Shown: positions 36,226-49,123 of the stretch, in pieces
Numbering within the stretch: the stretch's first letter is position 1
Layout of the letters: every line of letters begins with the position of its first letter
The notes under the pieces: model-generated
What the model was told of the DNA's origin: nothing
Seen by the model: only the letters and a program-made list of their open reading frames with translations
Database searches by the model: none
Made by a program: the position numbers and the translations under genes
Assembly (NCBI GenBank): GCA_947579665.1
Contig: OX388352.1
Span: 32,916,216 to 32,980,215 of the forward strand
Length of the DNA stretch: 64,000 nt
Source of the DNA: Sympetrum striolatum
Taxonomy: Eukaryota > Arthropoda > Insecta > Odonata > Libellulidae
Direction: 5' to 3'

Positions 36226-37329
36226 ACTTCTGTTTATTCTTAGGGTTTTCAGGTGCACTTCTGTAAGTACTGATTTACCAATCTTTCCCTTTCATAATCC
36301 ATTTTGATATTAATTTCTCCAAAAGGCTAAAATGTATTCTATTTTTTCATAATTATGTCATAATAAGTATACATCAGGATCACATCATTAAGTCTGATAG
36401 GGGTTAGTTTGATAGAAGCCTACAGAGCTTGTCTGCATTTACATCAAGTAAAGTGACATTTTTAGGAAGAACCATGATACCATGTCCAGGTTTGCATTTA
36501 AAGTAACGCTTTCCATTAACGACTCCGTCATGCTTTCCTTTTTGTTCCTTCATTTCTAACCCAAACCAATATCCTTCAGCAAACTCCACCTGTCCTATAT
36601 ATCTTACAACTCCTATAATAAAAATAAAGCGATGATTTACATAACTTCTGATTGATGTATTTGTCATCTATATTTCAAGAACAATGCAAATAGTCACCTA
36701 ATTTATGGCAGTACAGGATGGTCATGCCCAACAATGAAGCAAAATCATTTCTTCCACTAGAGAGGATATATGGATGTGCATTTTCTCTACTCAGAGATTG
36801 GTTTGCAGAAAGACTGCGAAGAAGAGAAGACCTTTTTCCTTCATTGGGTGCACGTAAGGATTGAGATCTGGATAAAGCATATCCTTTTCTCCATTTATGA
36901 ACAAGGTTTTCTTTCCCATGACAAAACTGCTTAAAAACTGCTAGATTTCTGAAGTACAAAATAAAGCACAACAATAAAAATGCTACATATTTAAAAAGGA
37001 AATAACGCTAAAATTTTCACAGGTTGAAATGTAATCAAAAGAACTTATTTACCATAACTGATAAGATTGAGAAGTCAAACTAATCTAAAAGGAAATAAAT
37101 ACTTAACCCTGCAGACATTTGTTCATTATAATATATTTAATTTTCTAAACTAAATCATCAACTTGTGACCGATCAAGTACACTATGCCTATCCTTGAGAT
37201 AAAATCATATCCTCCAACTTTTGATGCAAGCAAGAATGTGGTAAAAAGAAAAATTAAGAAAACTATAACATAATAGTATTTTTAAAAGAACTTCCACATC
37301 TTAGGTCATTTTACACATTTAACCTTTAG

Positions 37330-37455
37330 ATGCTCAAGGAGAATAACTTAAGCCAATAAATCAGCTCCTTGAGCATTTATGAGATACTAACCCACTAGGA
37401 GTTGAACTGGGAACTACTTTTACGAAATAAAGTCATGCTACCTACTACACAAACA
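37330..37455 (-). repeat. Hairpin plus tRNA-like remnant in intron 8 (copy B)
   Basis: Counterpart of 13502-13627. Confidence 0.35.
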
Positions 37456-38817
37456 GTTAATTGTGACAATTTTGCCTCCTACAAATATGCTGTACATACT
37501 TCATCAATATATGTTTTTTTTTAGTTTTGAAATATACATATTCAAAACAGTTATATTCTTACCCTTTTAAGTATTTCTATCATACCATATTACACTTATA
37601 TTACACTAATTCCAACCTGACCTCATAAACAGAGAGAATGAAATAGGTCAATAATTGTGTTCATAGAGTATTTTAAGTTTTACTTTGAAAAGATAACATT
37701 TATGGGAGAAATAATGGATTTCAAAATATGTAAAAAATATTTTGACTAGCAGATGGCATAAATAATATAGAAAATTTTAAATCCTAACACATGGAATTGA
37801 GCAGGCAAAGATTAAGAAGTAAACAGAGTGAATAATACAAAAATTAATGAAAATAGCAAATAATATAGAGAAACGTCATCCACTTGATACTAAAAGAAGC
37901 TCATGAGCTGAAAGGATTCTTTAGAATATACATAAAAAGTACATTTTATGCCCATCTGTCCCTATATTCCGAGAGAAAAAATTACACATTTACTATGCTG
38001 ATTTTGATAGATTACTGAAACAGATAAAAGCTCACCTTAAAAGCTTTGAAGCCAAAATAAAAAGACCTCTGTAAGGAGGACACTCAAAATAGCGGATCCC
38101 TTCAACCATTCCATCATGACGGTCACTTGCCTCTTTCTCTAGTTCAATTCCAACCCAATAACCAGAAGCAAATTCTGTTTTACCAATGAACCTGATTATT
38201 CCGATTTGAGTTTTGTTATTTCTATTAAAAGGAACTTGGTCACCAACTTTCAGTCCTCTGTATTCATAACCCTCAATGACACCTGCAAATAAAGTAATAA
38301 TGAAACTGAAAGAAGATATGTGTGTGTGTATATTGTTGTACTTAATGGAGAGTATGCAGAACATAGAAGTGAAAGAGCCAAGAAAATGTAGCAACTGCAG
38401 TTATGAGAATCAGAGATTTGAGAAGTTAGTCTACGGATAAAGAGACAGTTTATCACATTCAAAATTTAAAGCTAGTACCAAGAGAGTTGTGACAAACAGG
38501 GTTGCTTATTAAGAATTTCTAGTACTTTTCCAAGCCAAAAAATTTATTTTTCCCGGTTGAATTATCTGTTCTATAAAAAGTGGGTATTTTAAAGATGGTG
38601 CAAGTAAAGGATCACAATTAATGCATCCATGCAAAACAATATGAATAGTAGAGAAATAGATGAAAAACAGGCCAGTTTTGAATCTTCTATTAAAGCATAA
38701 AATAAATAGGATAAATAATAAAGGATATTCATAGTTAAGAATGCAACTAATCTGATAGACACAAAAACTGTATAAGTTTACAAGCCTATGATGGAGCATG
38801 AAGAAGTAGTCTGTTAA

Positions 38818-39791
38818 CCCTTTCGCGCCTAGCGTCGGCTATAGCCGTCGTGAATTTTTCTACGCAAACGAACGAATGTCGGCTCCAGCCGACGGAGAAA
38901 AACCTACGCAAAACACCGAATGTCGGCTATTGCCGACGCGAGGGAAGGGAAGTGACCGCTGGGGAAGCAATAATCGCAGGTATACAGTACGCCCTTGCGA
39001 CCCAGCTTAGGGAGAGCCCACACCCTTTCCTCGACAAGGAGCTCGACCCTTCGCCTCATTAGTAGCCCTCATTGCTGCCTGATTCTGCGGTTTATTTATC
39101 ATATTTGAAATGATTTTTCCAGGGAATAAGTTTTTGCATACAACAAAATTTTTAACTTAGAAATGAATTATTTGTTTTTCGCCTAGCCTGAGCAAATTTC
39201 AAACGTAATTCTAGCGTTAATACTAACGGAGTTTCACTTCGGTACTCTATTTAGTTTGTTTGTACATATATCAATGGTGATAAATACATAACTGTAGAAA
39301 AGACTACGTTTAAAGCCCGGATGAAAAAGAAGGATGTGAAATATGATTTTGAAGTTAGTAATCGGAGAAATACTTGATAATATTATATATAATACTTGAT
39401 AAGTCATAATTTGCAGAAATAATAGATAAAAATTAAATTCGTTAAAAATAACGCCAGAATGTCATTTAAAATTGTCAAACGCTCAGAATAACATTACGAA
39501 TTCATTTTAAAGTATATATTTTGGGAGCATACAGCAAAAGATTATTTAAAAAAACCAATGCTAATGTATATAATTTATAGCAGCAACCTGCTGGGAGAGG
39601 GGCTGCTGAGGGTTGAGCCGAGAAGCCTGGGGAAGGGACGGTGTCCCGCTATGCGGGGTTCCAAAAGGGTCGAAAGATATACCTGTGCGATTCCTCCTGC
39701 CCAGAGAACTCCGTACACAGATGTAAAAAAAATTTCAAGCAACCCGTAGCAGGAGAAGTATTTTCCTTCGAGAGGCTTCGGCGCGAAAGGG
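38818..39791. mobile_element. 974-bp TTAA element, piggyBac-type non-autonomous (copy B)
   Basis: TTAA at 38814-38817 and 39792-39795; ends CCCTTTCGCGCC / GGCGCGAAAGGG. Copy A has the empty site, a single TTAA near 14989. Near the left end are three palindromes of the type GTCGGCTnnnGCCGAC (38834-38937), separated by similar spacers with TACGCAAA. It has no transposase; short frames inside are not family members I know. The same insertion is in copy C at 56082-57055. Confidence 0.85.
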
Positions 39792-41976
39792 TTAAAAGTA
39801 TAATTGAAATTTAATAGGAACTATGTAAGTGCATATAATATTACATTTCAAAAATAATTAAATATATTCTTAGGTACATACAAAATCAAGTTACATCCTA
39901 CTACCTTTATTCAATTTAACTTTTTTAGGAAGAAACAAATTCTCTTCATTTTAAATCATTAAAAATTCCTGTATTTCCTGTATACCTTGGCCTCTCAATG
40001 ATAAAAGTCTTCACAAAATCAAATAAGCCTATTGAATGAAAAATAATGCAAAGTTTGAGACCTAGTACTCCCAAAAGAATATATATGGGGACTCAATGGA
40101 TTAAAGATCCTGATGCTCATTCCTTTTGATTAACTGACTCATGCTGAAGGTTATTATGAGTTGGGAGTGCCTATCAAGTAATAATCTGTACAGAATCTGA
40201 GGGGAATAACATATTCCATCTTCCTCAAAATGAGCGCATAGAATACAAATTGAATGTTTACTCTAGGGGCATATAATTCTAGGTAAAGACAAAAAAGAGC
40301 TCCAGTGCTTCATTTAGGCAAGGTACCAGAAGCACAACAAAAGCCAAAATACCAAAAGGAAGTGCATAAAAGAGAACAGTTCAATTATTGAAAATTGCCA
40401 TGTTTTGACTTGGGAAAACAAACTTTTGCTGGTTAATTTGGCTACTATCTCAATTTCCATGACTTTTTCAGATATGTAGCAACCCTGGAATAAGATCCAC
40501 AATCTCATAACAAAATTCTCCTTTCTTAAGCCAACGAGATGATAAAACCCTGTTTCTTAAATTCCCATATTGGTAAAATTCAACTTCCAAATGCAGAATT
40601 TATAGTTGCTTGATGAAATTCTTAGTTACTGCCTTCATTCATAGCTAACAAAGAATATCTTTCAAAATGGAAATAGATGCACAATAATGGAAATAGATTA
40701 ATATTTATGGTTCATAAAATGAAAGTAGCTAGATACTAATAAAATCACTTCCTTTCAAAAAATTACACAAGTCACATACCACAGCATACTTTAGATGTTA
40801 TCCTTGAAACATCCACCTTCCTATGGTTTATTTGAACTTTTGAAAGACTTTGGAATGATGTTGATTCCTTAGGACAAGGAATTTTATCAACTCTACAGAC
40901 TTTGCTGACAGGCACAAATACACCTAAAAATAAGGAATTGTACTGTAGTTATAATGAAGTGCTATACTCGGATATTTAAAAGAATATAATAATTCATGTG
41001 TATAGATTAAATTAAATTAAAATTATAGTTGAACCTTGTACACTAATTTAATTACCATATTCTACAGCATATAAAATGCAATACAGTAGGCCTCACAGAA
41101 AATGAAAAATTTTCTCACTGTGCACAGCACTGCAACAACTTAAGATCTTCCTTTCAGCTGTTACATTTTAGAAAAATCAAACAGATGGCACAATAATTGA
41201 TAAGATTACAAATAATGTAATTGTTTTAAAAAATATTTAACCTAATATACGACTACAGGTGAAAATCCAATTTAAAATTGAATAATAAATATTATATATA
41301 GTATTATATAGGTAAATACAATTTATGTAAATATAAAGTCAAAGTAGGTATTCCTGACCAATTGGAGTAAAAAAATAGGTTTCAGTGTTGAACTTTAACC
41401 CATTGAGGTTGTAATATTATCGTATAAGATGAAGAAAATCTTTAAAGCTGTAAAATATGGTAGTTTTTGACAGCTGTTTGGCATCTGAAATGTTCATAAG
41501 CAAGGTGAGTCATAGGAATCAATGGAGAGTAATCCATTCCTGGGCTCAAAATGATTATTTATGAAAACGTTTGCTCTATGAATTTGAGTATATTTCATTC
41601 CACATACTACCACATTACTACTATTACTCTCCTAGTCAATACCCCATGAGCTTCTCAAATAGTACACGAAGCCATATTATGCCAGGCCACAACCGATAAC
41701 ACTGCACTGTGAAACAGGTAGATAATGTGTAATAAATATTTACATGGTTTTTAATTTTTTTAAATTTAAACCAGTTAAGTAAGAAATTAGTTTCTATCAC
41801 AGACTTCAAACCTAGCAGAAAACCTTTGTTAACAACTAGTATGCTCATTGCTAGATACATTGCTCCTTGCCAAACAGTAGTGTTGTGGAGCGGGAATGCG
41901 TGTGAAGCGTTCTCACACTGGTTTTCCACAGTAAAAAAATAGCCAATTTATTGCTAAATATTGATTTGGTATAAAG

Positions 41977-43445
41977 TAGGGATGGGACGTTCTAATCTTC
42001 GAATCCTCGAATCCCTCGAATAATGCCTCTTTTCTCGAATCTTCGAATTATCGAATCCATTGTGTTTCACCTCGAATCCGAATCCTTAAAAATCTAAGTC
42101 ACTTACATCCTCAGCAGATGAAAATCCTTTCGTTTATTTCAACCAACCAGCAATTTCAACGTTACCGCCATTACCATGAGTGCAATCGAAAGCAATGATA
42201 GAATCGATTCTTCGAGAGTGATAAATTCCTATTTCCTGAGCGGGTAAATTCAGAATATGCGCCAGGGTGACCAGATGTGCGCACAAGTCGCCAAATTGGC
42301 GATTTTTCATACTACTTGGCTACCTAATGGGGGCATTGGTGACTGGCGATTTTTAAGGCGACTTTCGAGAATTCAAAGCTGAAAAACAGCGAGTTGAAGG
42401 CACGCGTATCGAAAAACTCAAATGCTTCGGAAGCGAATGTATAGATGAGCCCGGCGCGGCGGCCGTGTCATCTGATATCCTGGCGCAAATCGACGGTGGG
42501 AAATCGCATAGCACGAGCGCAATGAAGAAACACATGAGGAAGCATTGCTTTCAAATGTTTGCCGAGTGTCCTGAAGTGCCGATACCCATCAGTGGAAAGT
42601 AATGAATTCTACGCTGTTGCAACTCTCCTTGATCCAAGGTTCAAAGGAAGTGTTTTCTAAAGTAAGGAGCTTTTTCAACAAGCCAAAACCCAGCTAATTC
42701 AGGAGGTTAAAAACATAAGTGGAACATATCCTGAGGAAAGGAGAGAACTGGTGAGTAGGCTAGCGTAAGCAATTTATCATTTGATTGCTTCTTATTTCAT
42801 GGTTTATATAGACATGTTAAAATCTTTCCATTTTCTTTCTTATCATAGGCTCCTACATCAGATGTTAAGACGTCGATGCATGGAATGTGGTCATTTTATA
42901 GCCGTATTATGAGCCCTGTACAAACATGTAATCATTCTGCTACTGCTGAGGAAGAAGTGGAAAGGTATTTGCGAGAAGAGCTTCTTCCTCCTGAAAACAA
43001 TGCCTTAGAATACTGGAAAAGAGTTGTACATCAGTTTTCAGTGCTACCAAAACTGGCTAGGAAGTACCATTCAGCACCACCCGCAACAGTGCAATCAGAG
43101 AGACTGTTCAGCACAGCTGGCATTATATGTGATAAGAAGAGGAATCGGCTTGATCCTGAACATGTTAAAATGCTCATTTTTTTAAATAAAAACTTAAAGC
43201 AATAAAGTTTTTATATGCTTGCAGTTGGAGTGTTTAATTCTATAGTGTGGAAAATTAATATTAGGATTCAAAATAAATACAAGCTTATGTAAAAAGGAAA
43301 AGGCAACATTTAGGTTTTAGATAAAATTTAGGATTCAAGGTAAAGTTAAGATTTGGATTCGAAATAAGATTCGAGATTCGAGGGTGAATTTAAGATTCGG
43401 ATTCGAGATTCGGATTCGAGAAAAACTGGATTCGACCCATCTCTA
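41977..43445 (+). mobile_element. hAT transposon, unit B only, internally deleted
   Basis: An 8-bp target duplication, GTATAAAG (41969-41976 and 43446-43453), flanks imperfect ends TAGGGATGGGACG / CGACCCATCTCTA. The empty site is intact in copies A (near 20480) and C (near 59238). Both ends are crowded with TCGAATC-type motifs (GATTCGA on the other side), likely transposase-binding repeats. The 1469-bp element plus the 8-bp duplication accounts exactly for the 1477-bp change in offset between units B and C. Confidence 0.93.
42480..43205 (+). pseudogene. hAT transposase remnant
   Basis: A BED-finger-like end (KKHMRKHC, near 42525-42548) is followed by a segment with AVATLLDPRFKGSVF (42600-42660) that runs into a stop codon. 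An intron-like stretch with GT near 42765 and AG near 42850 follows. Then 42876-43205 is open and ends with the hAT dimerisation domain (APPATVQSERLFSTAG ... NRLDPEHVKMLIFLNKNL). The central catalytic part is missing. It resembles ZBED-type transposases. Confidence 0.75.
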
Positions 43446-45080
43446 GTATAAAGGACTCAGCATAATTCAGCGAGCTCAGATACATTCTAAATCTATGCTT
43501 TTGGCTATTGTAGGCATTCTAGGAAATCATATAAATATGACTCTCTTTATAATTCAACAAATAAATTTAGCGTTCCCACACTGGAAAATTTGCCACTATA
43601 CCACTGTTGACAATGATGCTCTTTGTTCAGAAATGGACTTCTTTAGGATTAGAGACATTGATCAATTAAGGATCCACTGCAATTTATATAATTCATCCCT
43701 GATATGATTATTATTTATAAGAAATATTAAGGATGTGGTTTATATTATACAATAAGCTTATGCAGTGTTTTTTATCTATAAAATCAGTCAACAGCAAAGC
43801 AAGAAATGAAAACAACAGAGAATTATAAAATTAAATAAACCTTATTCAAATATCATAGTCAAATAAATCCTGAGTGAAATATATCAATGTTATGAAGAAG
43901 TATGATATTTTTAAGTCATATTTGAAAACAAGAATATTACAATATCAGAACAGGATAAAAATATTATACTGAAAATAAACTTTAAACGTATGTAAAGCTC
44001 TTTATGGTCAATACTTAAGAGGGTAAAACCAGCTAAGACACAGGAGGAGACTAGTTTGTTTTCATATAAAAAATTGAATGCCCTATTTATTAGCACTTGA
44101 TGCATTACATAAAATGCTAAATCACTTTAAATAAGTCTGCCTAGAAACATTTACCCTTGTTAGGTGGACAATTAAAATATGTCACTCCATGTACTGAGCC
44201 ATCATTTCTTCCTTGGCTATCATGGAGTTCAACACCAGCCCATAATCCAGAAGCAAATTCAGTAGTGCCACAGAATCTGCATTAATACAAGAATATTTAC
44301 AGAAATATTCATTCCATTAGCAGAGCTAAAAGATATTTCAATCGCCTTTCTAATAAATGGAAAATTCCTTAAAAATAGTAGATGAATTTCAATATGAACT
44401 GAACTATTTATAGTAGTTGCCCTGCGTAAACATTTTGCTCACAAGTGAATGCAATGCAAAATGCAAGAAAGCAGTACCAATATATTTTCAACGAGGTAAG
44501 GAACACAGGTATGTTTACATACAAAACATTGTTATCAAAAAGTTAAAAGTAAAATTTGTGCACAAAGAAACATCAGTCTTATAAAACCTCCTAAAACACA
44601 ACATGATACCAGTCTGAAATTTTGATCTAAAATAATTCCAGGTAATAATAATTAATAAATATGCCATGGAATTCAGAATAGGAAAAATGTATAATAAGTT
44701 TACTTTTTACGTGATTCTACACCTTACTTCTTTAATAAATTTTTATTCAAAGTTATAAGAGTACAAGTCCTTGATAATCTTCATCATTATAAAGGCTCAA
44801 GATAATAGGTTTTGATGGGTGACTTAGAGTTGAATTTAATGAATTTTAAGTTTAAGTTGAATTGTTTGGTTTGAGATTGGCCACCATAAATTTAAAATCT
44901 CATATATATATGCTTTGTCTTCTTTTAAAACAAAACACATCATCACCAAGCTTGATGTAGCAACATGTATGGCAAATTGGTATTCAACATCCCCCCTCAA
45001 TTTGACAATATTCCAATGAACCATTGATTGAATACAAAACATTTCTATTCTAACAAACACAATTGTCTCAAACATTATAA

Positions 45081-46230
45081 TTAACCTTGGATCAGGTTAC
45101 TCACACAAACTAAATTTAAGTTATCTCTTAATTTACAAAAAAGTGTAGTTCCAAGAGGCTTAGTGAACAGATCAGCCTTTTGATCTTCTGATGGCACATA
45201 TTTAACTTCAAAGATTTCTTTCTGTTTAAGATCACATAAAAAATAATATTTCACTTCAATGTGTTTCATTCTCCGGTATCTATGTTTTGACAACAAGTGA
45301 ATACAGGACTGATTGTCCTCAAACAAGGTAATTGGCATCCTGATATCAATATTGCTGGTTTGCATTCTGACATATTAAATCTACTCAACATATCTTCCAT
45401 GTACTTTCTTTGAGAAAGATACATGCCTGTATCATCTCTGTCAATCTTAATCCCCAAATAGAACTTTAATTTTCCAAGATCAGTCATTTTGAACCTTTCC
45501 ATCAATTTCCTTTTTACACACATTAAGTCTACATCATTGCTACATGCAATAAGCAAATCATCAACATATAGTAGTACATAAGTGAGCATAGTTCCCTTAC
45601 TGCATACATAAAGACATTTATCATATTTTGACTGAACAAAGCCAAGGCTTTGAACATACTTATCAAAACAACAATTCCATTCCTTGGGGGCTTGTTTTAG
45701 TCGATACAGTGGTTTTTGAAGCTTACATACCAGGTTTCTTTGAATAGAAACTCCTGGAGGTGGTTGCATAAATATTTCATCATGTAAATTACCTTGGAGA
45801 AAGGCATTCTTCACATCAATTTGACTTGCAACTAAATTTTATGATTAATGACAGATAGTAAAATTCCAACTGTAGTCATTCGGGCAACAGGAGCATATGT
45901 CTCTTCATAGTCAAGTCCGTGTCTTTGAGCACAGCCTCTGACAACTAGTCTTGCTTTGTATCTTGTAATTTCTCCATGTTCATTTTTCTTCAAACTGAAG
46001 ACCCATTTTGAATCTATGGCTTTTCTTCCTTCAGGCAAAGTGCATAATGTCCAAGTTTTGTTTTCTTCCAGTGAAGATAATTCCTCCTTGATTGCTTCCT
46101 TCCATAGTGTCGCATCACTCCTCTGCTCCACTTCTTCAAAGGTTGCTGGTACATCACTTACATATTCTTCAGCATTTAGGGCATATGCTATAAAGTCATT
46201 ATCATCCAGATCTTCCCCATAATCTTCCAA
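45081..46230 (-). pseudogene. copia 3 RT/RNase H remnant
   Basis: RNase H C-terminal part (45365-45081), RT palm in a longer frame (45814-45266, KQAPKEW, YVDDLLIAC) and RVT_2 N-terminal part (46230-45832). The family deletion between RT and RNase H is present at about 45366. Confidence 0.83.
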
Positions 46231-46388
46231 ATATCTTGGTGCTTTCTTTTCCCTTTTTCCTCTCCCTAGTTCTTCTGTATCTTTGCTATGAATTCTTTTT
46301 TGTTGTATTAGCCCTTGTTCTTGGTTCTTTTCCTATTCCTTGTAACTCATTTAAAGCAACATCTTGCAAATTTTCCTCTTCATCATGA

Positions 46389-47245
46389 TCAAGATTTGGA
46401 TAAAATTCTCCATACTTTTTTTAATGACCTACATGTTCTTCTTTCGTCAAATACAATATCCCTTCCACTCACTAACTTATTATCTTTGATATCCCAAAGT
46501 CTAAAACCATTTGCACAGTATCCAAGCATTATGCACATTTTGGAGTGGCAATAAAGTTTCCCTTTCCTCAATTCTTTGGGCAAATGAATGTGAGCAATGC
46601 ATCCAAAAACTTTAAGTTTTTGGATGCATTGCTCACCAAATTGAAGTGAGCTGTTGCCATTGCTGCAAATATCTGAAAAAACTTAAATACTTGATCTTTT
46701 GATTCCATTAAATACATGACTGTAAAGTGAGTAAATCCATCAACAAATATTAGGATAAATTTTTGCCATCATAGGATATGGGACTAATGGGCCCCATCAC
46801 ATCACTATGAACTAGTTCCAATGGTCGAGTTGTCTTGTTTCTTGGAGTATAATATGGAAGTTTTGTTTGTCTTCCTTCCAGGCACACACTACAAATATCC
46901 TTTTCGTTTTCTGTAATGGTCAACTCATCGACAAGCTTCTCCATTTTCTTCATGTTTTCATAGCTGAGATGTGCCAATCTTCTGTGCCAAGGTTGAAGAT
47001 GCTGCGCTTATTAGGGCATTTTTATTTTCTTCTTTTTCCTGTAATATCAACTCTATTTTATAGAGCTTTTTCTTCCTATATCCAATACCAAGTAGAGTTC
47101 CTTGTTGGTAAATTTTCCCAGTTCCATTCTTGAAAACTATTTCATGGCGTTTCATATCTAATTGAGCCACTGAAATTAAATTAATGTCTATATCAGGCAC
47201 TATCAGCACATCGTGAAGAGTTATATTTTTCCAGTTTCCTTCCAC
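46389..47245 (-). pseudogene. copia 3 integrase remnant lacking catalytic core
   Basis: As copia 2: zinc region, first Asp, then frameshift, and a palindromic deletion junction at 46589-46637. Confidence 0.82.
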
Positions 47246-47256
47246 ATTTGCCTTAA

Positions 47257-47650
47257 CCCATTCAGATTGGAGGCCGCCGATCGGCGGCCTAGCGGACGGT
47301 ACCCAGGAGCGGAGGACGCCTATGGGCGGCCTCCACTTGAAGGGATTATATGCTTTCCTCCTACCGCAGACTTATTTGAGAGAGCTAAAATTTTGCCCAG
47401 CTTATCAGTAATGTTTGTGCAGCTGAGGAGTTAAGCCGTTTCTGTCTTCCTAACTTTTTTATTTATTTTGCGTAGCAGTTGGAAGTGCGATTTTTAATTT
47501 ATCTCAATATGAGTTGCTCGGGATCTAGGTAATTATTTTTAATTTTTATTTGCTGTTATTCACTATAAAGTATATAAATACACTAGGAAACAGAAAAATT
47601 AGATTCAGTTTCTGACGAAAGTATCAAAATTGCTAGCCGATCTGAATGGA
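47257..47650. mobile_element. piggyBac-type MITE inside copia 3 pol
   Basis: Counterpart of 29993-30386, at the 17,264-bp offset. Confidence 0.85.
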
Positions 47651-48874
47651 TTAACCTTTAGATCTCCTTTTGTTTCAGCTATTAGGTAGCTATCTTTCTT
47701 AGCTACCTTTATTTTTATTGGTGATTCTAGCTTGCGGACATTGAAGGCTTCATCCTTTAAGCAAGTAAGATGCTCTGATGCTCCAAAATCAATAAACCAT
47801 TTGTTCTTCAAATCATCATCATGCATTGCTGAATATTTTGCGCCCACAGTCAGTATTGGTTCCTCTTCCACAATTTGTCGAGTTATGAAACTATAACTTG
47901 CGTTCCTTTCAGTTGAGTTTTCATTTTCTTTTCTTTCTTGATCAGCAGCGTCAGCCAGATGTGCTCCACCTCTAAAGTGTTTGAATGATTGTTGAGGCTT
48001 TCTGCATTGAGCCCTTGTATGGCCCGCAATTCCACAATTATGACAGGTAAAATGAAAGGCTGGTGATTTATTACCAGACTGTAGGAAATCATTCCTTCCT
48101 ATAAACCCTTGTACTTGTTTATTTCCTTGAAGATTATTTTTATTTCCTGACTTATATCCACTTGCATATTTTCCTTTTGACTGGACAGCAAAAACAGAAG
48201 GTGAGTCTTCAGAATTAGGCTTGTGTTTCCTTTTTTCTCGCTTCATTTCCTCATCCATTAGACGACCTTTGACAAAAGGCAATGTTAATTCTTCATAACG
48301 TACAGTCTCAAGTGCAGTAACAACTGCATCATACTCTTGCGGCATGGTTAATAGTAGGTGACAGATAATATCATTTTCTTCCATTGTTATTCCTGCTGCC
48401 TTTATATATCTGATGGATTGATCAAACTTGAGGAGATGAGCTTCCAATTTTTCTTGCTTTGGATTAAACTTCATGCAGAGCAATTTCTTCATTAATTGTA
48501 TTTGATTAGTTATACTTTTCCTTTCGAATGTTGTCTGAAGGGCTTCCCAGGCTTCAAACGCTGTGTCATTATCTTTAATGTATTCCAAGTGATTGCCAGA
48601 CAATTTTTGCACAGTTAGACTTTTACATTTCTTTCCTTTTTGTTCTATTTCAGCCTTTCCTTTTTGCTTCCTTTCTTTTTCAGCTTCACTCTCTCCATAA
48701 GATGCAACAAAAGGTGCTAGCTTGGTTCACAATGGTTCCTTAACATATTCCATTAAGTTTTTCTCATCTAAGAGAACTTCCATCCGATATTTCCAGTTAC
48801 TGTAGTTAGTTCCATCGAATAATGGTATGTGGTATCTGATGCCTCCATCCTCAGCCATTTTCCGTTCCAGATTT
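47651..48874 (-). pseudogene. copia 3 gag and protease remnant
   Basis: As copia 2, with the same gag stop (48729-48727) and the DFGA protease motif, showing common descent. Confidence 0.85.
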
Positions 48875-48917
48875 TCAAATTTTCCAAATTAGATCACGGA
48901 GCACTGGGCCCATAACC

Positions 48918-49123
48918 TGTTAAACAATATTGCGTGTGGTATCTTCCATGGTCCAATTTGTAAATAACTTCCAATTGTATCTTCCTTTTAAACCATTTTA
49001 TTTAAGAAGTAAGAGACATCAGGCCATTCCAACATTAACAAAATATATGCTTCCTCTTCTTTTAAAACAAAACACATCACCAAGCGTGATGTAGCAACAT
49101 GTATGGCAAATTGGTATTCAACA
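48918..49123 (-). repeat. copia 3 5' LTR
   Basis: Complete LTR with a TATATTT-type TATA motif on the minus strand; it points towards exons 6-10 of copy B. Confidence 0.88.

Larger units (their letters stand above)
36404..44276 (-). pseudogene. CLIP3/4-like, copy B, exons 6-10 only
   Basis: Exons present: 44276-44155, 40923-40780, 38282-38036, 36948-36698, 36612-36404. They encode most of CAP-Gly 1 (FCGTTEFASGLWAGVELH, GRNDG), CAP-Gly 2 (FASGYWVGIELE, DRHDG) and CAP-Gly 3 (EFAEGYWFGLEM, GKHDG). Exons 1-5, with the N-terminal region, ankyrin repeats and the start of CAP-Gly 1, are missing: upstream of exon 6 comes the chimeric copia 3 and then the 3' flank of unit C. The exons themselves are intact and splice sites are kept. 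It could be expressed only from a new promoter, for example the copia LTR at 48918-49123 on the same strand. Otherwise it is a dead duplicate. A hAT element sits in intron 6 and the 974-bp TTAA element in intron 7. Confidence 0.85.
28650..44904. repeat. Tandem segmental duplicate, unit B
   Basis: Matches 45914-60690 at a constant offset of 17,264 bp as far as the hAT insertion and 15,787 after it. Differences are sparse until about 44.0 kb, then increase (see findings). Confidence 0.9.
44905..49123 (-). mobile_element. Chimeric copia (copia 3) at the B/C duplication junction
   Basis: The left end has the same truncated LTR edge as the intron-5 fragment at 21941. Its left part (to at least 45885) carries the sequence variants of that fragment (such as AGTAAAATTCCAACTGTAG near 45855-45876). 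Its right part, from about 46.2 kb on, matches copia 2 almost base for base at an offset of 17,264, including the gag stop, the palindrome and the MITE. The 5' LTR is complete (48918-49123) and the 3' LTR is reduced to its outer ~85 bp, without AATAAA. It is therefore a recombinant between two copia copies. Confidence 0.88.

Noticed and set aside
38850..39062. Open frame inside the 974-bp TTAA element
   Set aside because: It covers the palindromes of the element end and shows no transposase motif.
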